Assembly (NCBI GenBank): GCA_030762895.1
Contig: CM061062.1
Coordinates: 239,568,019 to 239,632,018 of the forward strand
DNA length: 64,000 nucleotides
Reading direction: 5' to 3'
DNA from: Sophora flavescens
Taxonomy: Eukaryota > Streptophyta > Magnoliopsida > Fabales > Fabaceae
Made by a program: the position numbers and the translations under genes. A model generated the notes under the pieces. It saw nothing but the letters and a program-made list of their open reading frames with translations, did not search any database and was not told the DNA's origin. Positions 1-12,704 of the stretch are shown in pieces. Numbering within the stretch: position 1 is the stretch's first letter; each line of letters begins with the position of its first letter.

Positions 1-445
1 GATTCACCTTTTGAGGTGTGTCATAACCTTCACATCAAGTCACTTCATGTCACTTCATCCTCTTGATGCTCTGCTCCATTGCGTATCAGATAACTTCCCC
101 GATCGTATTTCTCGACGATTTCACCCGGGAAATCCCTAAGATTTGGTCCCGAACAAGATTTTTCGAAAAACTCCAAACCCACACAAAACATCATAAAAAC
201 ACTAACCGTCTCGTTCACGAATTAAAATTTGGTCTCTAGATCAGTAAACATGTACTGGCAGTGAAAACCCAGAACTGTTTTTGTCTGAATTTTTGACCGA
301 AAATTTTAATTTGACTTCATACGGTAAAACAAAACAAGAAAATTATTTTATTTTAAATAAAATCATCCTCTGGATTTTATCAAAAATAAACACATTAAAG
401 CATGTATTTACTGATAAAGAATCATACGAAAAACAGGGTGTTATA
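1..445 (-). repeat. 3' LTR of the Tekay-like element (partial)
   Basis: Positions 1-445 match 8939-9373 in direct orientation, with one extra 10-bp tandem copy near position 50. The inner terminus reads TATAACACCCTG on the minus strand, a mutated form of the usual TGTAACACCC LTR start. The rest of the LTR lies to the left of the window. Confidence 0.93.
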
Positions 446-446
446 A

Positions 447-458
447 CTCTACCCCTCT
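447..458 (-). other. Polypurine tract of the Tekay-like element
   Basis: On the minus strand this reads GAGGGGTAGAG immediately before the 3' LTR, where the plus-strand primer for reverse transcription is expected. Confidence 0.75.
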
Positions 459-479
459 AAAAGAATTTCGTCCTTGAAA

Positions 480-1973
480 TTATGTACCTTGAAATAACTC
501 AGGGTACTGCAACTTCATCTTGTCCTCAACTTCCCATGTTGCTTCTCCGGTTGTCTCATTCCAGGTGACTTTGACCAAAGGAATTTGCTTACCTCCGAGA
601 TGCTTTGTCATCCTATCTGCGATTCGTGCCGGCTAAGTCACAAAGGACATGTTCTCTTTTAACTGTACTTTATCAGGCTTTATGATACATGATGGATCAG
701 GAATGTATTTTCTCAACTGAGAGACATGAAAGACATCATGGATATTGGAAAGAAAGGGTGGTAAAGATATTTTATAAGCTACTGGACCTACACGACGAAG
801 AATTTGGTAGGGTCCAATGAACTTGGGAGTAAGCTTTCGGGACTATAGTACTCTGCCAATCCCAGTCGTTGGCGTGAATCTCAAGAATACATGTTTGCCT
901 TCCTCAAACTCTAGAGGTCGCCGTCACTTGTCCGCGTAGCTCTTCTATCGGCTCTAAGTAGTCCTCATTTTCTCTTGGATCATCTTCACCTTTTCTGTCA
1001 TTTGTTACACGAAGTCTAGACCCAACATCAAACTCTCACCATCCTGGTACCAACACAAAGGCGTCTGACATCGTCGACCATACAGGGCTTCATAAGGTGC
1101 CATTCCAATGCTTGAATGGAAACTATTATTGTAGGTTGATTCTATCAACGGTAGGGACTCGTCCTAACCCCCAACATCCTCCAAAACACAAGCTCTCAGT
1201 AAGTCCTCTAGTGACTGGATTGTTCTTTTCGTTTGTCCATCAGTCTGCGGATGATATGTGGAACTCAACCTGAGTTTCGTTCCAATTGATTTTTGCCAAC
1301 TCTACCAAAACCTCGATGTAAACCGTGGGTCTCGGTCTGAAACAATGCTCGAAGGCATACCATGCAGTCTAACAATCTCTCCGATGTACAGTTGGGTTAA
1401 CTTATCCATAGAGTATCTTATATTGATTGTCAAAAAGTGAGCTGACTTAGTCAGTCGGTCCACTATTACCCATATAGCCTCATAACCCTTCTTAGTCCTT
1501 AGTAAACTGGTCACGAAATCCATCGAGATTCCATCCCATTTCCATTCTCGAACATCTAAAGACTGTAACATTCCTACTGGTCTCTGGTGTTCCACTTTGG
1601 CTTTCTGACATACCAAACAAGAAGTGACGTATTCCATTACATCTCTCTTCATCCCATACTACAAGTACAACTTCTTAAGATCTTGATACATCTTCGTGGC
1701 CCCTTGGGTGCATACTCAACCTGCTCTCATGAGCCTCTTCTAAAATCAGCTTCCTCAACTCAGCATCATCAGGTACACAGATTCTCTCGCCAAACCTCAA
1801 GATTCCATCTGTTCCTTCTCTAAACTCTGACAGAGCTCCTTGACGTACTAAGTCTCTTTCTGTCTGCAGATATTGATCAGTCTCTTACTTCTCCTTTATC
1901 TACTCCATTAATCCATTTGACACGGTGGTCCTGTTCAGACACAGTTTTCCTGGCGTACTCTCAACTGACAAGC
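480..1973 (-). pseudogene. Integrase and chromodomain, Tekay-like pol (broken)
   Basis: Inserts element cDNA; the C-terminal chromodomain is thought to target chromatin. The zinc-binding part (SCLVCQKAK) and the catalytic core (MDFVTSL, then SDRDPRF) are readable. The third catalytic residue is lost: the usual GQ(S/T)ER appears as GQTKR, a Glu to Lys change. The chromodomain at about 480-640 retains VTWN..EATWEVE and ends LFQGT before TAA at 480-482. The segment stays in the same overall frame as gag and RT, apart from two compensating shifts at about 1975 and 1706. It has about ten in-frame stops, most explainable as C-to-T or G-to-A changes from Gln, Trp or Arg codons. Confidence 0.88.
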
Positions 1974-3512
1974 TTAGATCTCGGAATGTTCCAGCAATTC
2001 CTGCTCTTTAACCATCATCACTGATGCGTGAATTGACTTCCTGCTCAAGGCATCGGCCACTATATTCGCCTTTCCAGGGTGATACTGAAGTTGAAAGTCA
2101 TAATCCTTCAGGAATTCTAACCAACATCTCTGACGCATATTCAACTCCTTCTGATTAAACAGGTACTTCAAGCTCTTATGGTCACTGAAAACATTAAAAG
2201 TAGCCCCGTACAAGTAATGTCTCCAGATTTTTAAAGCAAAGACCATAGCAGCCAGTTCTAAATCGTGCGTTGGATAGTTCCTCTCATGAATCTTCAACTG
2301 CCTCGAAGCATAAGCTACAACTTTCTGATTTTGCATCAGCACACAGCCCAAACCTTGATGCGAAGCATCACAGTAAACCTCAAAAGATTCCTTGGGATTA
2401 GGTAGGATCAATACCGGTGAGGTTGTCAACCTCATTTTCAGCTCTTGGAAGCTTCTCTCACAGGCTTCTGTCCACACAAATGCTTGGTCCTTATGAGTCA
2501 ACTGGGTGAGAGGTCCTACAATCTTGGAAAATCCCTCAATGAACCTCCTGTAGTAGCCTGCCAAACCCACAAAACTACGGATTTCTGTTACCGTTGTCAG
2601 TCTTTCCCATTCCAAAACAGCCTCAACCTTCGTCGGATCCACAGCGATTCCTTCGCGGGATATTACGTGACCCAAGAATTGAACCTGATCCAACCAAAAC
2701 TCACACTTCTCTGGTTTCGCATAGAGCTGCTTCTCTCTCAAGATCTGAAGAACAATGCTGAGGTGTTCAGCATAAGTCTCCTTGTCCGGAGAATAGATCA
2801 GAATGTCATCAATGAAGACGACTAGGAACTGATCCAAAAAGGGACGAAAGATCCTATTCATATAGTCCATGAATATAGCAAGTGCATTTGTCACTCCAAA
2901 CGGCATCACCAAATACTCATAATGCCCATAGAGTGTTTGAAAAACTGTCTTAGGAACATCTTCTGCTTTTACTCGTATCTGGTGGTATCCTGACTGCAAA
3001 TCTATCTTTGAAAACATTACCGCGCCACGCAACTGATCCATAAAATCATCTATCCTTGGAAGAGGATATCTGTTTTTAATCGTGACTTTGTTTAACTGAC
3101 GAAAGTCCACACACAGCCTAGCAGTTCCATCTTTCTTCTTTACTAGCAGGACTGGAGCTCCCCACGGTGACACACTAGGTCGTATAAACTCTTTCCTCAT
3201 CAACTCCTCAAGTTGGTCCTTCAAGGTTTCTAACTCTGATGGCGACATGTGATATGGTGTCGTGGATATTGGTCCAGTGCATGGAACCAGATCAATCGCG
3301 AACTCGATCTCCCGAATAGGTGGCAATCCAGGTACATCCTCAGGGAAAACCTCCGGAAACTCTCGAACGACAGGTATGGATTCCAAGTCAAACTCGCTGT
3401 AGACGTCCAAGGAAAATAGTAACATGTAACCTTGAGCTCCTTCTTTCAAAGAAGCTCTTACCTAACTAGCAAATAAAAATCCAGAAATCTCCTCCCTAAA
3501 GATTAAGGTTTT
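1974..3512 (-). pseudogene. Reverse transcriptase-RNase H, Tekay-like pol
   Basis: A 491-codon open stretch (3449 to 1974) is the best preserved part of this element. It copies element RNA into DNA. RT landmarks are LCVDFRQLN, KIDLQSGYHQI, the slightly altered MPFGVTNALA, and the catalytic FIDDILIYS. RNase H follows with its acidic residues in YCDASHQGLG, ELAAMVFALK, FSDHKSLKYL and VADALSRKS, all intact. The frame is the same as the gag frame upstream, so gag-pol was originally one long polyprotein. The open stretch ends where a frameshift occurs in the RNase H-integrase linker. Confidence 0.93.
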
Positions 3513-4994
3513 CTAAGCACAATATATTAGGATATGATTGAAAGATAACCAATCCATGCCTAAGATTATATCTAATTGTGCTAAAGGCAAACAGATCAAG
3601 TCTACAAGGAAATGTCTATTCTGAACGATGATAGGACAATTTAAGCAAACATAATTAACAGTCACAGGTTCAGCAGTTGGGGTAGAAACAATCAGATTAT
3701 ATGGCAATGAAGAAGCAGGCAAGTCTAGAATTTTCACACGATCCATCGAAATAAAAGAATGAGTTGCACATGAATCGAAAAGTACAAACAAGAGATTACC
3801 AGTAATGTCGCACTTACCTTGCGCAAGATCAACGGAGTTCGATGCCTCAGCACCACTCATGGTATACACTCTTCCCTTAACGGTTGGCTTGTTTACTCTG
3901 GCATGGTTGACAGAATGCTCCCTCATGGTATACACTCTTCCCTTAATGGTTGGCTTGTTTACTCTGGCATGGTTGACAGAATGCTCCCTCTTCGGTGCAC
4001 GACACTCCTTTGCCAAGTGTCCTACGCGGTCACAGTTGTTACACTTGTAATCCTTCTCCGGGCAAGCATTGTCCAGGTGGCTCGGATCTCCACACCTGAA
4101 ACATCTCCTTTCTTGGCCTTTATCGTTGCTTCTCTGGCCTCCACTTCCTGTCCTCGAAACACTGGGACGAGCTTCTTGTTGTTTTTGGTTGTAGCTAGAT
4201 GCCTGGTGATACGGCTTCCCCTGGTTCTGCTTCCATTTTGAATTCTGGCCTTGATTCTGGCTCTTAGGACGAACAGGTCCTCCTGTGCTTCTATTGTTAT
4301 CCCTTCCTCTGTGCATCATCTCAATTTTCCGGCACTTCTCCACTAGTGCTTGGAAGTTCCTGATCTCCAACAGCAATACCGATTCTTTAATCTCGAAGCG
4401 CAAACCGGCTTCAAACTGGTCACACTTCCATTCCTGACTGGGATTGTCTTGAAAGAAATGGAAATACTTGGAAAGGGATTCAAACCTCGCCGCATACTCT
4501 CCTACTGTCAGGTCCCGCTGACTCAGCCTCATGAACTCCTGCTTCTTCTCTTTTCGGGCACTCTGGGGAAAGTATTTTTCTAGAAACTTGCCACGGAATA
4601 CTCCCTAGGTGATCGCCTGGTGCTCAGCCTCCAACAACTGCCTGGTGCCCTTCCACCAGTACTCCACATCGCCCACTACCTGGAACACGGAATAGGGTAC
4701 CTTAGATTCCTCTGGAGTGTGTACCAGATCGAAGATCTTCTCTAGCTCTTGAATCCAAAGATCAGCCTTTATTGGATCCACGTCTCCATCAAACTGCGAT
4801 GGATTCTAACGTCGGAAAGCGTCCAGATGCCTTCCCTCTGTAGCTTGTTCTACCCTCTGTTGCTCCTGTTGGTTCTGGGTAGCAGCATTAGCCGTCTAAA
4901 GAGCTATGGCAGCGGCCACGTCAGCCAGTGCTTGGGCAGCGAAATCCATTCCTCCATAGCCTCGTCCACGTCCACGAGCACCTTTTTGGTTCAT
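3513..4994 (-). pseudogene. Gag and protease, Tekay-like polyprotein N-terminus
   Basis: The ATG at 4994 opens with MNQKGARGRGRG, typical of chromovirus gag. The capsid region contains WWKGTRQ and the zinc-knuckle region is a double CCHC: CFRCGDPSHLDNACP and CNNCDRVGHLAKECR. The protease follows, but its active-site triad reads DSC instead of DSG (FDSCATHSFIS), which should inactivate it. In-frame stops occur near 4880, 4800 and 4605 and at 3513-3515. A 66-bp tandem duplication lies between the zinc knuckles and protease (3858-3989). The same frame continues into RT. Confidence 0.9.
3858..3989 (-). repeat. 66-bp in-frame tandem duplication in gag-protease linker
   Basis: Two adjacent copies (3858-3923 and 3924-3989) differ at about one base. 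They add 22 residues beginning EHSVNHARVNKP without breaking the frame, so the duplication may predate inactivation. Confidence 0.92.
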
Positions 4995-5160
4995 ACAAAC
5001 CTCTACCAGACAAGCAGTCAGATAACAGACAGAAAAGGGATGTGAACCACGGGTTATCACACATTACCTCAAAGAAGTAATTCAAACAACATCCAGACAG
5101 AGAAAAACACAACTTCAATACAACAGACCTAAACCCAAACATTCCCGAAATACTCGACTA

Positions 5161-5172
5161 GCTCTGATACCA
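5161..5172 (-). other. Primer binding site, tRNA-iMet type
   Basis: The minus strand reads TGGTATCAGAGC, complementary to the 3' end of initiator tRNA-Met, five bases inside the 5' LTR boundary. Confidence 0.92.
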
Positions 5173-7699
5173 ACTAATGTGATTCCCTAAAACCCGGCAT
5201 CACATGGTTACCCATTGCAGAAAAGAAACCTATTTAAAACGCTGGTCGCTTTCGAAAAAATAACCTTTAATATAGGGTTACTGAAAAAGGGTACTCAATT
5301 TTTTTTTGTTAAAAGAAGTTAAGAAAAGGTGATGAACACCCACAACATGAAAATGAACATCATACATATAAATATAACTGTCCCACTTGGGATATTAGGT
5401 TTGATTGCAAAACAGGCCTTGTCGAATTGGCCAACATACACTAAAACAGCTACTGAAGAAACAGGTAAAATTAAACATCAAATCGAGGATAGGGAACTGG
5501 GTACAAGACTCAAAAGATGGCTCTAAAAGCCTAGGGACTATCAGGACAACTTCAAAAGCCGACGAACGATCTAACAATGCCTCCTGCATGCAGAGCGACC
5601 ATAAACGCTACCCCCAGATGAGATATCAGATGCTGGAACGATAACGTCACCGCCATCATCGATAGGGACGTCGTCATCTCCGGGATCATGCGGATGGTAC
5701 TCTGGCTCCTCCTCCTCCTCATCCTCAACGGTATGAATCCTTCATACGAGCACTCCGTTAGCATTCGTCTCGGTAGTCGTGATTGGTCCTCGATACGTCG
5801 AGGTCGTCGCACCATCATGTATAGTCCAGTTCCCTGCCGTCCCAGCATGATCAAACACTTCGTTCCTTTAGGTCGACTGTGCCAAGGGAATGTTCGGATC
5901 CATCTAAAAGAACGCGCATACCCGGTACAAGAAAAGAACAGAATATACAGATGTGCAAGAGTGAGATACCGTCATAAGATATATCTCACAACAACCATAT
6001 ACATGATACATACATCACATAATCATATAAGCAGTTAAATCATGCATATACATAACATAACAGTGTTATATCAAAGGGTCTCAAACCCGTATAGTCCACC
6101 TTTGAAAATATGCATGGCACTTCAATGTCAGGCTCTAACTTAATCTCATGAGATATCAACACCGTTTTCCACTGGAGAAGAATTAGAGTTGGTCAATCTC
6201 TAGCCCACCGGGAAGTTGCCTCCATACCCTCATGCATTTAAAGTCTTAGGACGAGCAACGTCACATGTGTCTCTGAACCGGTCACATGGACTGACTCCCA
6301 GATACCACCTTGTATCTGATATGTAAGAAAGCACGTATGCCTGGGGAAATGCACATGGGAAAATATTTTATTCAAAAGGTTTTCTTTGTGTTCATTCTTT
6401 TTTCTGTCCCAACTCAAAGATAACGACTTAATCATCATTTCCCCATCACTTGAAAACTTAGAAAAATAGGACACACAGTCCGAATGCTCAATCACAACAC
6501 CCGAGACCGATGGCGCAGTCAAGGGTTGTGGTCATATAAATCACTTATGATTTTATTCATGTTTTGAACTTAACATGATAAAGACAATAGCCCACAACAA
6601 CGAAATCAGAACGCACTGTCCTCGATTTCGAGAATTGGACTCTCAGTCCAGAACATCATGAATAGGACTCATGGCCCCGAATTAACACTGATCCAAGATC
6701 ACGTGCGTATAAATGAATACTAGAGGCGACGTCTCGCATACTAGATTCTCTTTCTTAAGTACTTATTTTTCGTTTAGTGAAAATAAAATTCAAAATCGAA
6801 TCCTCGATAACCTATCCAAGCTATCGGACAGTTTTTAAAACATTTAGGAGAAAACCTTTTCTTTGAAAATCTTTTATAAAGCATCTTTGAAATACTTTTA
6901 TCTTTGAAAATACCCAATAGGATATTGTTAAATAATCTTGAAAGTTTTCACTTGAAGACACATAGTTCGAAAACGATTTTTCTCTTGTATAACAATAGTT
7001 CACCAAAACCATTTCAACATTTAAAATAAGTAGCTTAAGTTAATGAGCTTTTGGAAAAGAACACCAATCCTTTCATCTTCAAAGCTTATTAAGGTTTTTA
7101 ATCCTTATAACAGTTGAGCACAGACACAAGTCTGTCTTAGCAAACTTTCAATCAACAGCAGTATATATTCTCAGTTCAATGCTAATATCACAGTTGAAAG
7201 CAGTTCATCACAGATATGCATTATAACATTTAGAACAAGCACAGTTCAACATCGGATAATAGCATAACAATTCAAGTATATTAGATAACTAAGTAAGCTC
7301 AATCAACATATAAATATCCAGTTAAACACATACACACATGCATACAGTTATTGAATATCTTTAGGAAATCCTCTCTTACCTCACGTCGGAGTTAAGAGTT
7401 TTGGATATGAAAAGAAGGTTCACGAACGTCCTCGCTTCTCCTACGATGGAAGTGTAAGGTTACCAACATAAAATCATTAGTTAAAAAAAATAAACTCGAG
7501 AACACTAACCACAAGGTATAGGTTCGGTTCATACAATAAACAAGGATTAGGGGTTTCCGAAATTTATGCGACTCTTGGATTTATGATCCTTAAGTGCTAG
7601 AAGTTCATAAACAACAATCTTTTAACAAAGTTGAATTAAAAATCCTACTAAGTACTTGACTTAGGGTTTCGGCCAAGCATAGGTAAATAGGCTAGGAAT

Positions 7700-8345
7700 T
7701 TCTAAACTTTCCAATCTCTTTAGGTTAGTATCCATACATAGTAAGGAGCTTGAAACCATGATCATTTCTGAAAATGGAAAAATCAAATCTCTTAGACCAT
7801 GAACTCTTAGGTTTGCAAGTTTGTGAGGTTAGAGATCTTTAAATCATCCTATCTTTTGGACATAGCATCCTTTAACATGAAGGAGCTTTAATCCATAATC
7901 GTCTTGGAAAACAAAATAAAATAACACATCCTAGGTCAAATGTTACATTCGGTCATCATAGGAAAATAAAGCAATAAAATATTTTAAACCTTCCAATCAC
8001 TTGGACATAGCATCCTTTAACATAAGGAGCAGCTTTTTAGTCCATGATCAGTTTGGAAAACAACACTCAACATCTTTGCCATAACCATTTAAGGTTTCGG
8101 CCTTTTCAAGAAATAGGGGTCATAAATCTTCAAACTTTCCAATCTCTTGGACTTAGCATCCTTCTATATCAAGGAGTCTTAATCCATGATCATTTTGGAA
8201 AACAAAACTTCAACACCATTGCCTTAAAACTCATTGGTTTTGGTCTTTACATAAAATAGGGTAAAAATCTTTAAACTTTCCAAGCACTTAAACATAGCAT
8301 CCTTTAACATAAGGGAGGCTTGGTCCATGATCATCTTGGAATTGA
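7700..8345 (-). repeat. Five degenerate subrepeats of about 110-150 bp inside the Tekay LTR
   Basis: The phrase pair AACTTTCC.ATC..TTGGACATAGCATCC and TCCATGATCATCTTGGAAAAC recurs starting near 7703, 7838, 7986, 8136 and 8272. The units have diverged and contain small indels. Confidence 0.8.
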
Positions 8346-8781
8346 AACTCAAATACAAAGTCATACATGTAAAAGTTGAAACAAGATTCACCTAAACCAT
8401 ATACATGGTTTCAGACTCCTTAGGAAGAAGGGGTTATGAAACTTTGTTTTACACAACCGTTTAGTATGTGGTAGTATGAGTAAATACAAGAATATAGAAA
8501 GTGGTTTCAACTCAAAGGAGTTTTCTACCATTTTTGAGAGGTTTTAGAAATTAAAAGCACATAAAGGACATATGAAGAAAACTTTGAAATAAAAGATGAA
8601 ACTTTGAAAAAGAACTACATAGAAGTATTAACCTTAACAAGATGAACAACTTTGATGAAGAACTCTAAGAGAAAAGCTTGATAAAAATGTAAACTTTGTA
8701 AGAGAGAAGAAGAAGAAGAAATGTAGTAAAGTGTAAATGTGAGAAATGGAGGAAAGTGATGAAGTGTGGAAATGAAGAGTG

Positions 8782-8788
8782 TTTATAG
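8782..8788 (-). promoter_or_regulatory. Candidate TATA box of the Tekay LTR
   Basis: On the minus strand the sequence CTCTCTATAAACACTC occurs about 590 bp downstream of the LTR start, with pyrimidine-rich sequence around it, as in plant core promoters. Confidence 0.55.
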
Positions 8789-9373
8789 AGAGTGAGAGGA
8801 TAGGGTCACGGTTTTGGGAGAGGAATAAAGAAGAGAAGAAAGAAGGTGGGTTGCTTGTAGAGAGGATAAGGAGTTATGTTGATGTGATGTGATTGGAGAG
8901 AGAAAGATGAAAAAGTGAGATTTTTGAAAAAAAGTCATGATTCACCTTTTGAGGTGTGTCATAACCTTCACATCAAGTCACTTCATCCTCCTAATGCTCT
9001 GCTCCATTGCGTATCAGATGACTTCCCCGATCGTATTTCCCGACGATTTTACCCGGGAAATCCCTAAGATTTGGCCTCGAACAAGATTTTTCAAAAAACT
9101 CCAAACCCACACAAAACATCATAAAAACACTAACCGTCTCGTTTAGGAATTAAAATTTGGTCTCTAGCTCAGTAAACTTGTACTGGCTGTGAGAACCCAG
9201 ACCGGTTTTCGTCTGAATTTTCGACCTAAAATTTTACTATGACTTCATACGGTAAAAAAACACAAGAAAATGATTTTATTTTAAATAAAATCATCCTCTA
9301 GATTTTATAAAAAATAAACACATTAAAGCATGTATTTACTGATAAAGAAGCATACGAAAAACAGGGTTTTACA

Positions 9374-12128
9374 TGATCCTCTTGGAGGATTTGATTTGAT
9401 GCTTGGTTGTGATATGGTATGATATATGTTGATTTTAGTTCAAATGATCTCTAATTGTAACCTTGGTTGTTGTTTGATTGAATTGTTAAAAAAAAAAACT
9501 TAACATGATTAATTGGGCCATTCGGCCATAAATGAGTAATGGGTTCCATGTTGATTTAAATTGTTTGAATAATTTTGATGAGGATTGAATGAATATATAA
9601 GAATATAGAAATTGGTTTGGATTGATTTGGATGTGTATATTGAAATATATGATTTTATGAGTCCTTGGAGACTAAAATGCAATTTCTGAGAATTTCAGTG
9701 GCTGCACTGAAATTCATGTTCTTGTGTGTTAAGATTGTAGTCCTTGATGAGGCAAAACCATAGAAATTGATTTGGTGTTAATTGCATTAATACATAAAAA
9801 GTTATAAGTTTTTTTTGTAAACAAGGACCTTTTTTTGCAAATATTGTAAAATATTTGGGCAGAAATATAATTTCTGGAAATTTGAGGGCAACTGAAAAAT
9901 ATTTCTAAAGAATTTTGTTTGGTGTGATTTGAAGTTATAAATAAAAAGTTATAAAGTTTTAAGTGAATAAGGACCTTTTTGTAATAAATGAAAGTTTAGG
10001 GACCAAACCGCAATTTTCCAAAATTTATGTAATTGGACAGTTAGAAATTGTTTTTCATGCTTATCAAACTGTTCTAAAACTCCAAAATTGAGTTTTGGAC
10101 CATTAGAGGGTAAAATCATTGAAAAAGGATTTATGCGATTTATAACTTAACGACGTTCGGTCAAATTCTTAGAAATTTTGTATAACTGGAGATTTAGATG
10201 TAAAATCAGTGTTTAAAAATTTTCATATGAGTAATATGACCTAGGAGAGTAATACATTTGAGGTGAAGAACAATGTTTTTAAAAATATGGCATTTGGACC
10301 TAAATTCAGTAAAAAGCAGCGAAACCGTCGTTAAACGTTTTTAAGGATTTTCGAGCAAATGTTTTGAGAAATTGATACCTATGTATCTTTGATGGAAATT
10401 ATTCTTAAAAATTGATTTTATGTTATCTAAATATTTTGGTTTTAAGTCAAAAGGATTTTAGTCTTCAAAGACGAGCTTTTACAGTAAAATGTAAAAACCT
10501 AAGTCAAGAACGACTTAGTGAAAATACGAATGTAATAATTTATGACGTGGGGTGGAACACGACCTTATGTCATAAAGTATCGATAATTCATTATCCATAT
10601 TGCATAAAATTTAATGAACGCAGAATGATTTGTTTTCTTGCAAGCTAAAGAAAAAGGCTCAATTAGAAAAGTACAGAGAAATAAATAATTGGACTTGTGT
10701 TCCAATCTCATAATGCGTTAAGACTTTTAATCAAGTGTTTTAAGATATCTTTACACAAAGATGAAAGGTTACTTGAGAACTTCCGCTCGATGTTAAGAAA
10801 ATCTAGCATCTGAGAAAGCACGTGGAAAGAATTACGATGGAATCAAGATGTCATCCGATGGAAAGACAAGAAGAACGCATTTTCCGGCAATTTTGCCTAA
10901 ACACAGTGAAACTATGTTTTGTAAGGCCGTTGTGCCTAGGAGAAGGAGCTAACACTTTAATGCGGGTGTGATTCCGTAGAGGCGAATCTTTCTTATTATA
11001 GGGGGTGTCAGGGTATGAAATACTCACATAGGCCCAGTTGGTAGCCCCTCTTTGATGTGGTGATCTTGCAAAGCACCGACATACTCGACTAGACACCACG
11101 TGTTTTATGGTAGTGTAGGATGTTCCCTAAAAAGCCTATGACGTGAACGCCATCTTCTATTGATGCATTCTTTATTACCCAAGGCTAGTACCTCCGAAAC
11201 TATCCTCCAAACCACTCCCTCCGACTGTTCGTAAAACCATGGTATAGGAATTCAAAGGTCATTCCTCAAGTCTTAGATGTCTTCTATCTAGGAAATCGCG
11301 GTGCTGTGTGGTCATGTTTCTGTGAAACATTATTGTTTTGTTATGAGTATAGATATGATTGATAATTATTAATTGTACGTACCTGAGAGTCGTACCACTG
11401 CACGTCTTCCTTATGTGTAAGATAAATGGAAATCTCACCTTATTTTTATATTGCCTATGTTGGCTAGCTATGTGCCTTCTGTACTCTTTTGAGAAGATTG
11501 AGACGTCAAGATGTCGCTTGGCTGACGCATTGAGGTTCGAGCTTGTGGACGCTATGGTGGAATTTCTAGTGGACGTCTTTCATACTGTCAATGGTTCGTA
11601 GACCATGCTTTTCCTCTTTTAAGAGGAAATGGTTTTGGTTCGAGAGTTACTGTTGTAGTAACTCTAGTAGAGTCTTTTGTGACGACGTCGGTAGTGAACT
11701 CAAATAGAGTTTTCACTAGATCACGCCAGTTGGGTTTGTCCTTCTCACTATTAACGAGAAAGGATGATATTTTATATTTTAGTTTGGTCAGCTGGGTATG
11801 TTTGGGAGTTAATGTAACTGTCTATGGAGCTGTGACTTCAAGTATCTTATATTTTAGGAGCTATGACTCCACATCTTTATGTTGAGGCTGTACATTATGA
11901 TTTATGTTTATGATTCGGCTTGGGTATATTATGTAAATGATTTTCGAACTCATGACCCTTATTGTGACAATAGAATATTTTATTGTCCATTCATTTAAAT
12001 CAAAGTAGTTATATTTATGACTTACGAAAAAGCAAAAAAAAACCCATTCTTTTATAGCCAATTTTAATTAACCTACTTTTGGGCCTTAAAATGTCACTTA
12101 CGATGTAGCGCCCGAGAAGTGTGTTACA
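9374..12128 (-). repeat. LTR-like fragment, copy 1, truncated by the Tekay insertion
   Basis: From about 9900 it aligns along its length with 12705-14836. Its right end reads TGTAACACACTTCTCGGGCG on the minus strand, an LTR 5' terminus. The left part (9374-9900) has no partner in the window. The Tekay element probably landed inside this LTR, so more of it may lie left of the window. No primer site or coding domain is attached. Confidence 0.65.
10851..11099 (-). other. Short open frame shared by LTR-like copies 1 and 2 (copy 1)
   Basis: An 82-codon frame on the LTR sense strand contains GATNWAYVSISYPDTP and SPRHNGL. The same words are open in copy 2 at 13648-13923. No domain is recognised and there is no evidence of translation; DNA conservation of the LTR alone could explain it. 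Confidence 0.25.
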
Positions 12129-12704
12129 TTATATGCTTCAAATAAACAAACTTCTCAATACCAATTACATTAAACAAAAATCTTTTGTTGTATCTCACAC
12201 TTTTTGCCTTTGTTTTTTTTTTTTTGGTGCTCGAAAGTTTAGGTGAGTTGGGTCTCGGGGACACACCTAGGTCAGAGCTTTTTGCCTTTGTTTTTAAATG
12301 TTAATTTTCCGTATTCAAATGTTTATATGGTAGCGGCAATCTCAAATTTTAAAAGTTTTAAATTTTCTGTATTTAAATGCTTATATGGTATCTGCAATAT
12401 CAAATTTTAAAAGTTTTAATGACATCAATATTTTCACATTTAGAAGTTCCAAATAAAAACATATGCGATTACTTTTCATTTCAAATAATATACAAATACT
12501 TATTCGTTTCTCTTTAAATTATTATTTTTAACATTTAAAAATATAAAAAGTGTAAAATAATCACACCTACTACGCCCGTGCATCACACAACTTTTAAACA
12601 TATAAGTGTTTTCAAATTAGATCAAGTCCCAACTAATGTTGGTTTGGTGTGATTTAATCATATAAGTTTTTTCAAATTAGATCAAGTCCCAAATTTTAAA
12701 CATA
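12129..12704. other. AT-rich spacer between two LTR-like copies
   Basis: No coding domain is visible. It contains a degenerate 58-bp direct repeat (12304-12360 and 12362-12418) and a second short repeat ending TTCAAATTAGATCAAGTCCCA (about 12610-12640 and 12665-12693). It could be a deleted internal region between two LTRs or unrelated filler. Confidence 0.5.

Larger units (their letters stand above)
1..9373 (-). mobile_element. Tekay/Del-like Ty3/gypsy chromovirus, left LTR truncated by window
   Basis: A minus-strand LTR retrotransposon. The order read on the minus strand is 5' LTR (9373 to 5178), tRNA-iMet primer site, gag, protease, reverse transcriptase, RNase H, integrase, chromodomain, polypurine tract and the start of the 3' LTR (445 to 1). 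The C-terminal chromodomain and long LTRs point to the Tekay/Del clade. The two LTRs differ at roughly 6 percent of the shared 435 bp by my count by eye, so this is a fairly old insertion. All domains are present, but the reading frame has many stops, so the copy is dead. The TSD cannot be tested because the left end lies outside the window. Confidence 0.93.
5178..9373 (-). repeat. 5' LTR of the Tekay-like element, about 4.2 kb
   Basis: Bounded by TG at 5178 and CA at 9373 on the plus strand, directly beside the primer site at one end. Its outer 435 bp match the window start. It holds a TATA box (minus strand) near 8785 and a block of about 140-bp subrepeats at 7700-8345. No convincing gene is present; short open frames, such as the one at 5552-5854, have no recognisable domain. 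Confidence 0.9.

Noticed and set aside
5552..5854. 100-codon frame on the sense strand of the Tekay LTR
   Set aside because: Basic, low-complexity product without a domain; a single copy in the window, so conservation cannot be judged.
9374..9378. TGATC after the Tekay LTR as a confirmed TSD
   Set aside because: The matching left flank is outside the window, so it cannot be verified.
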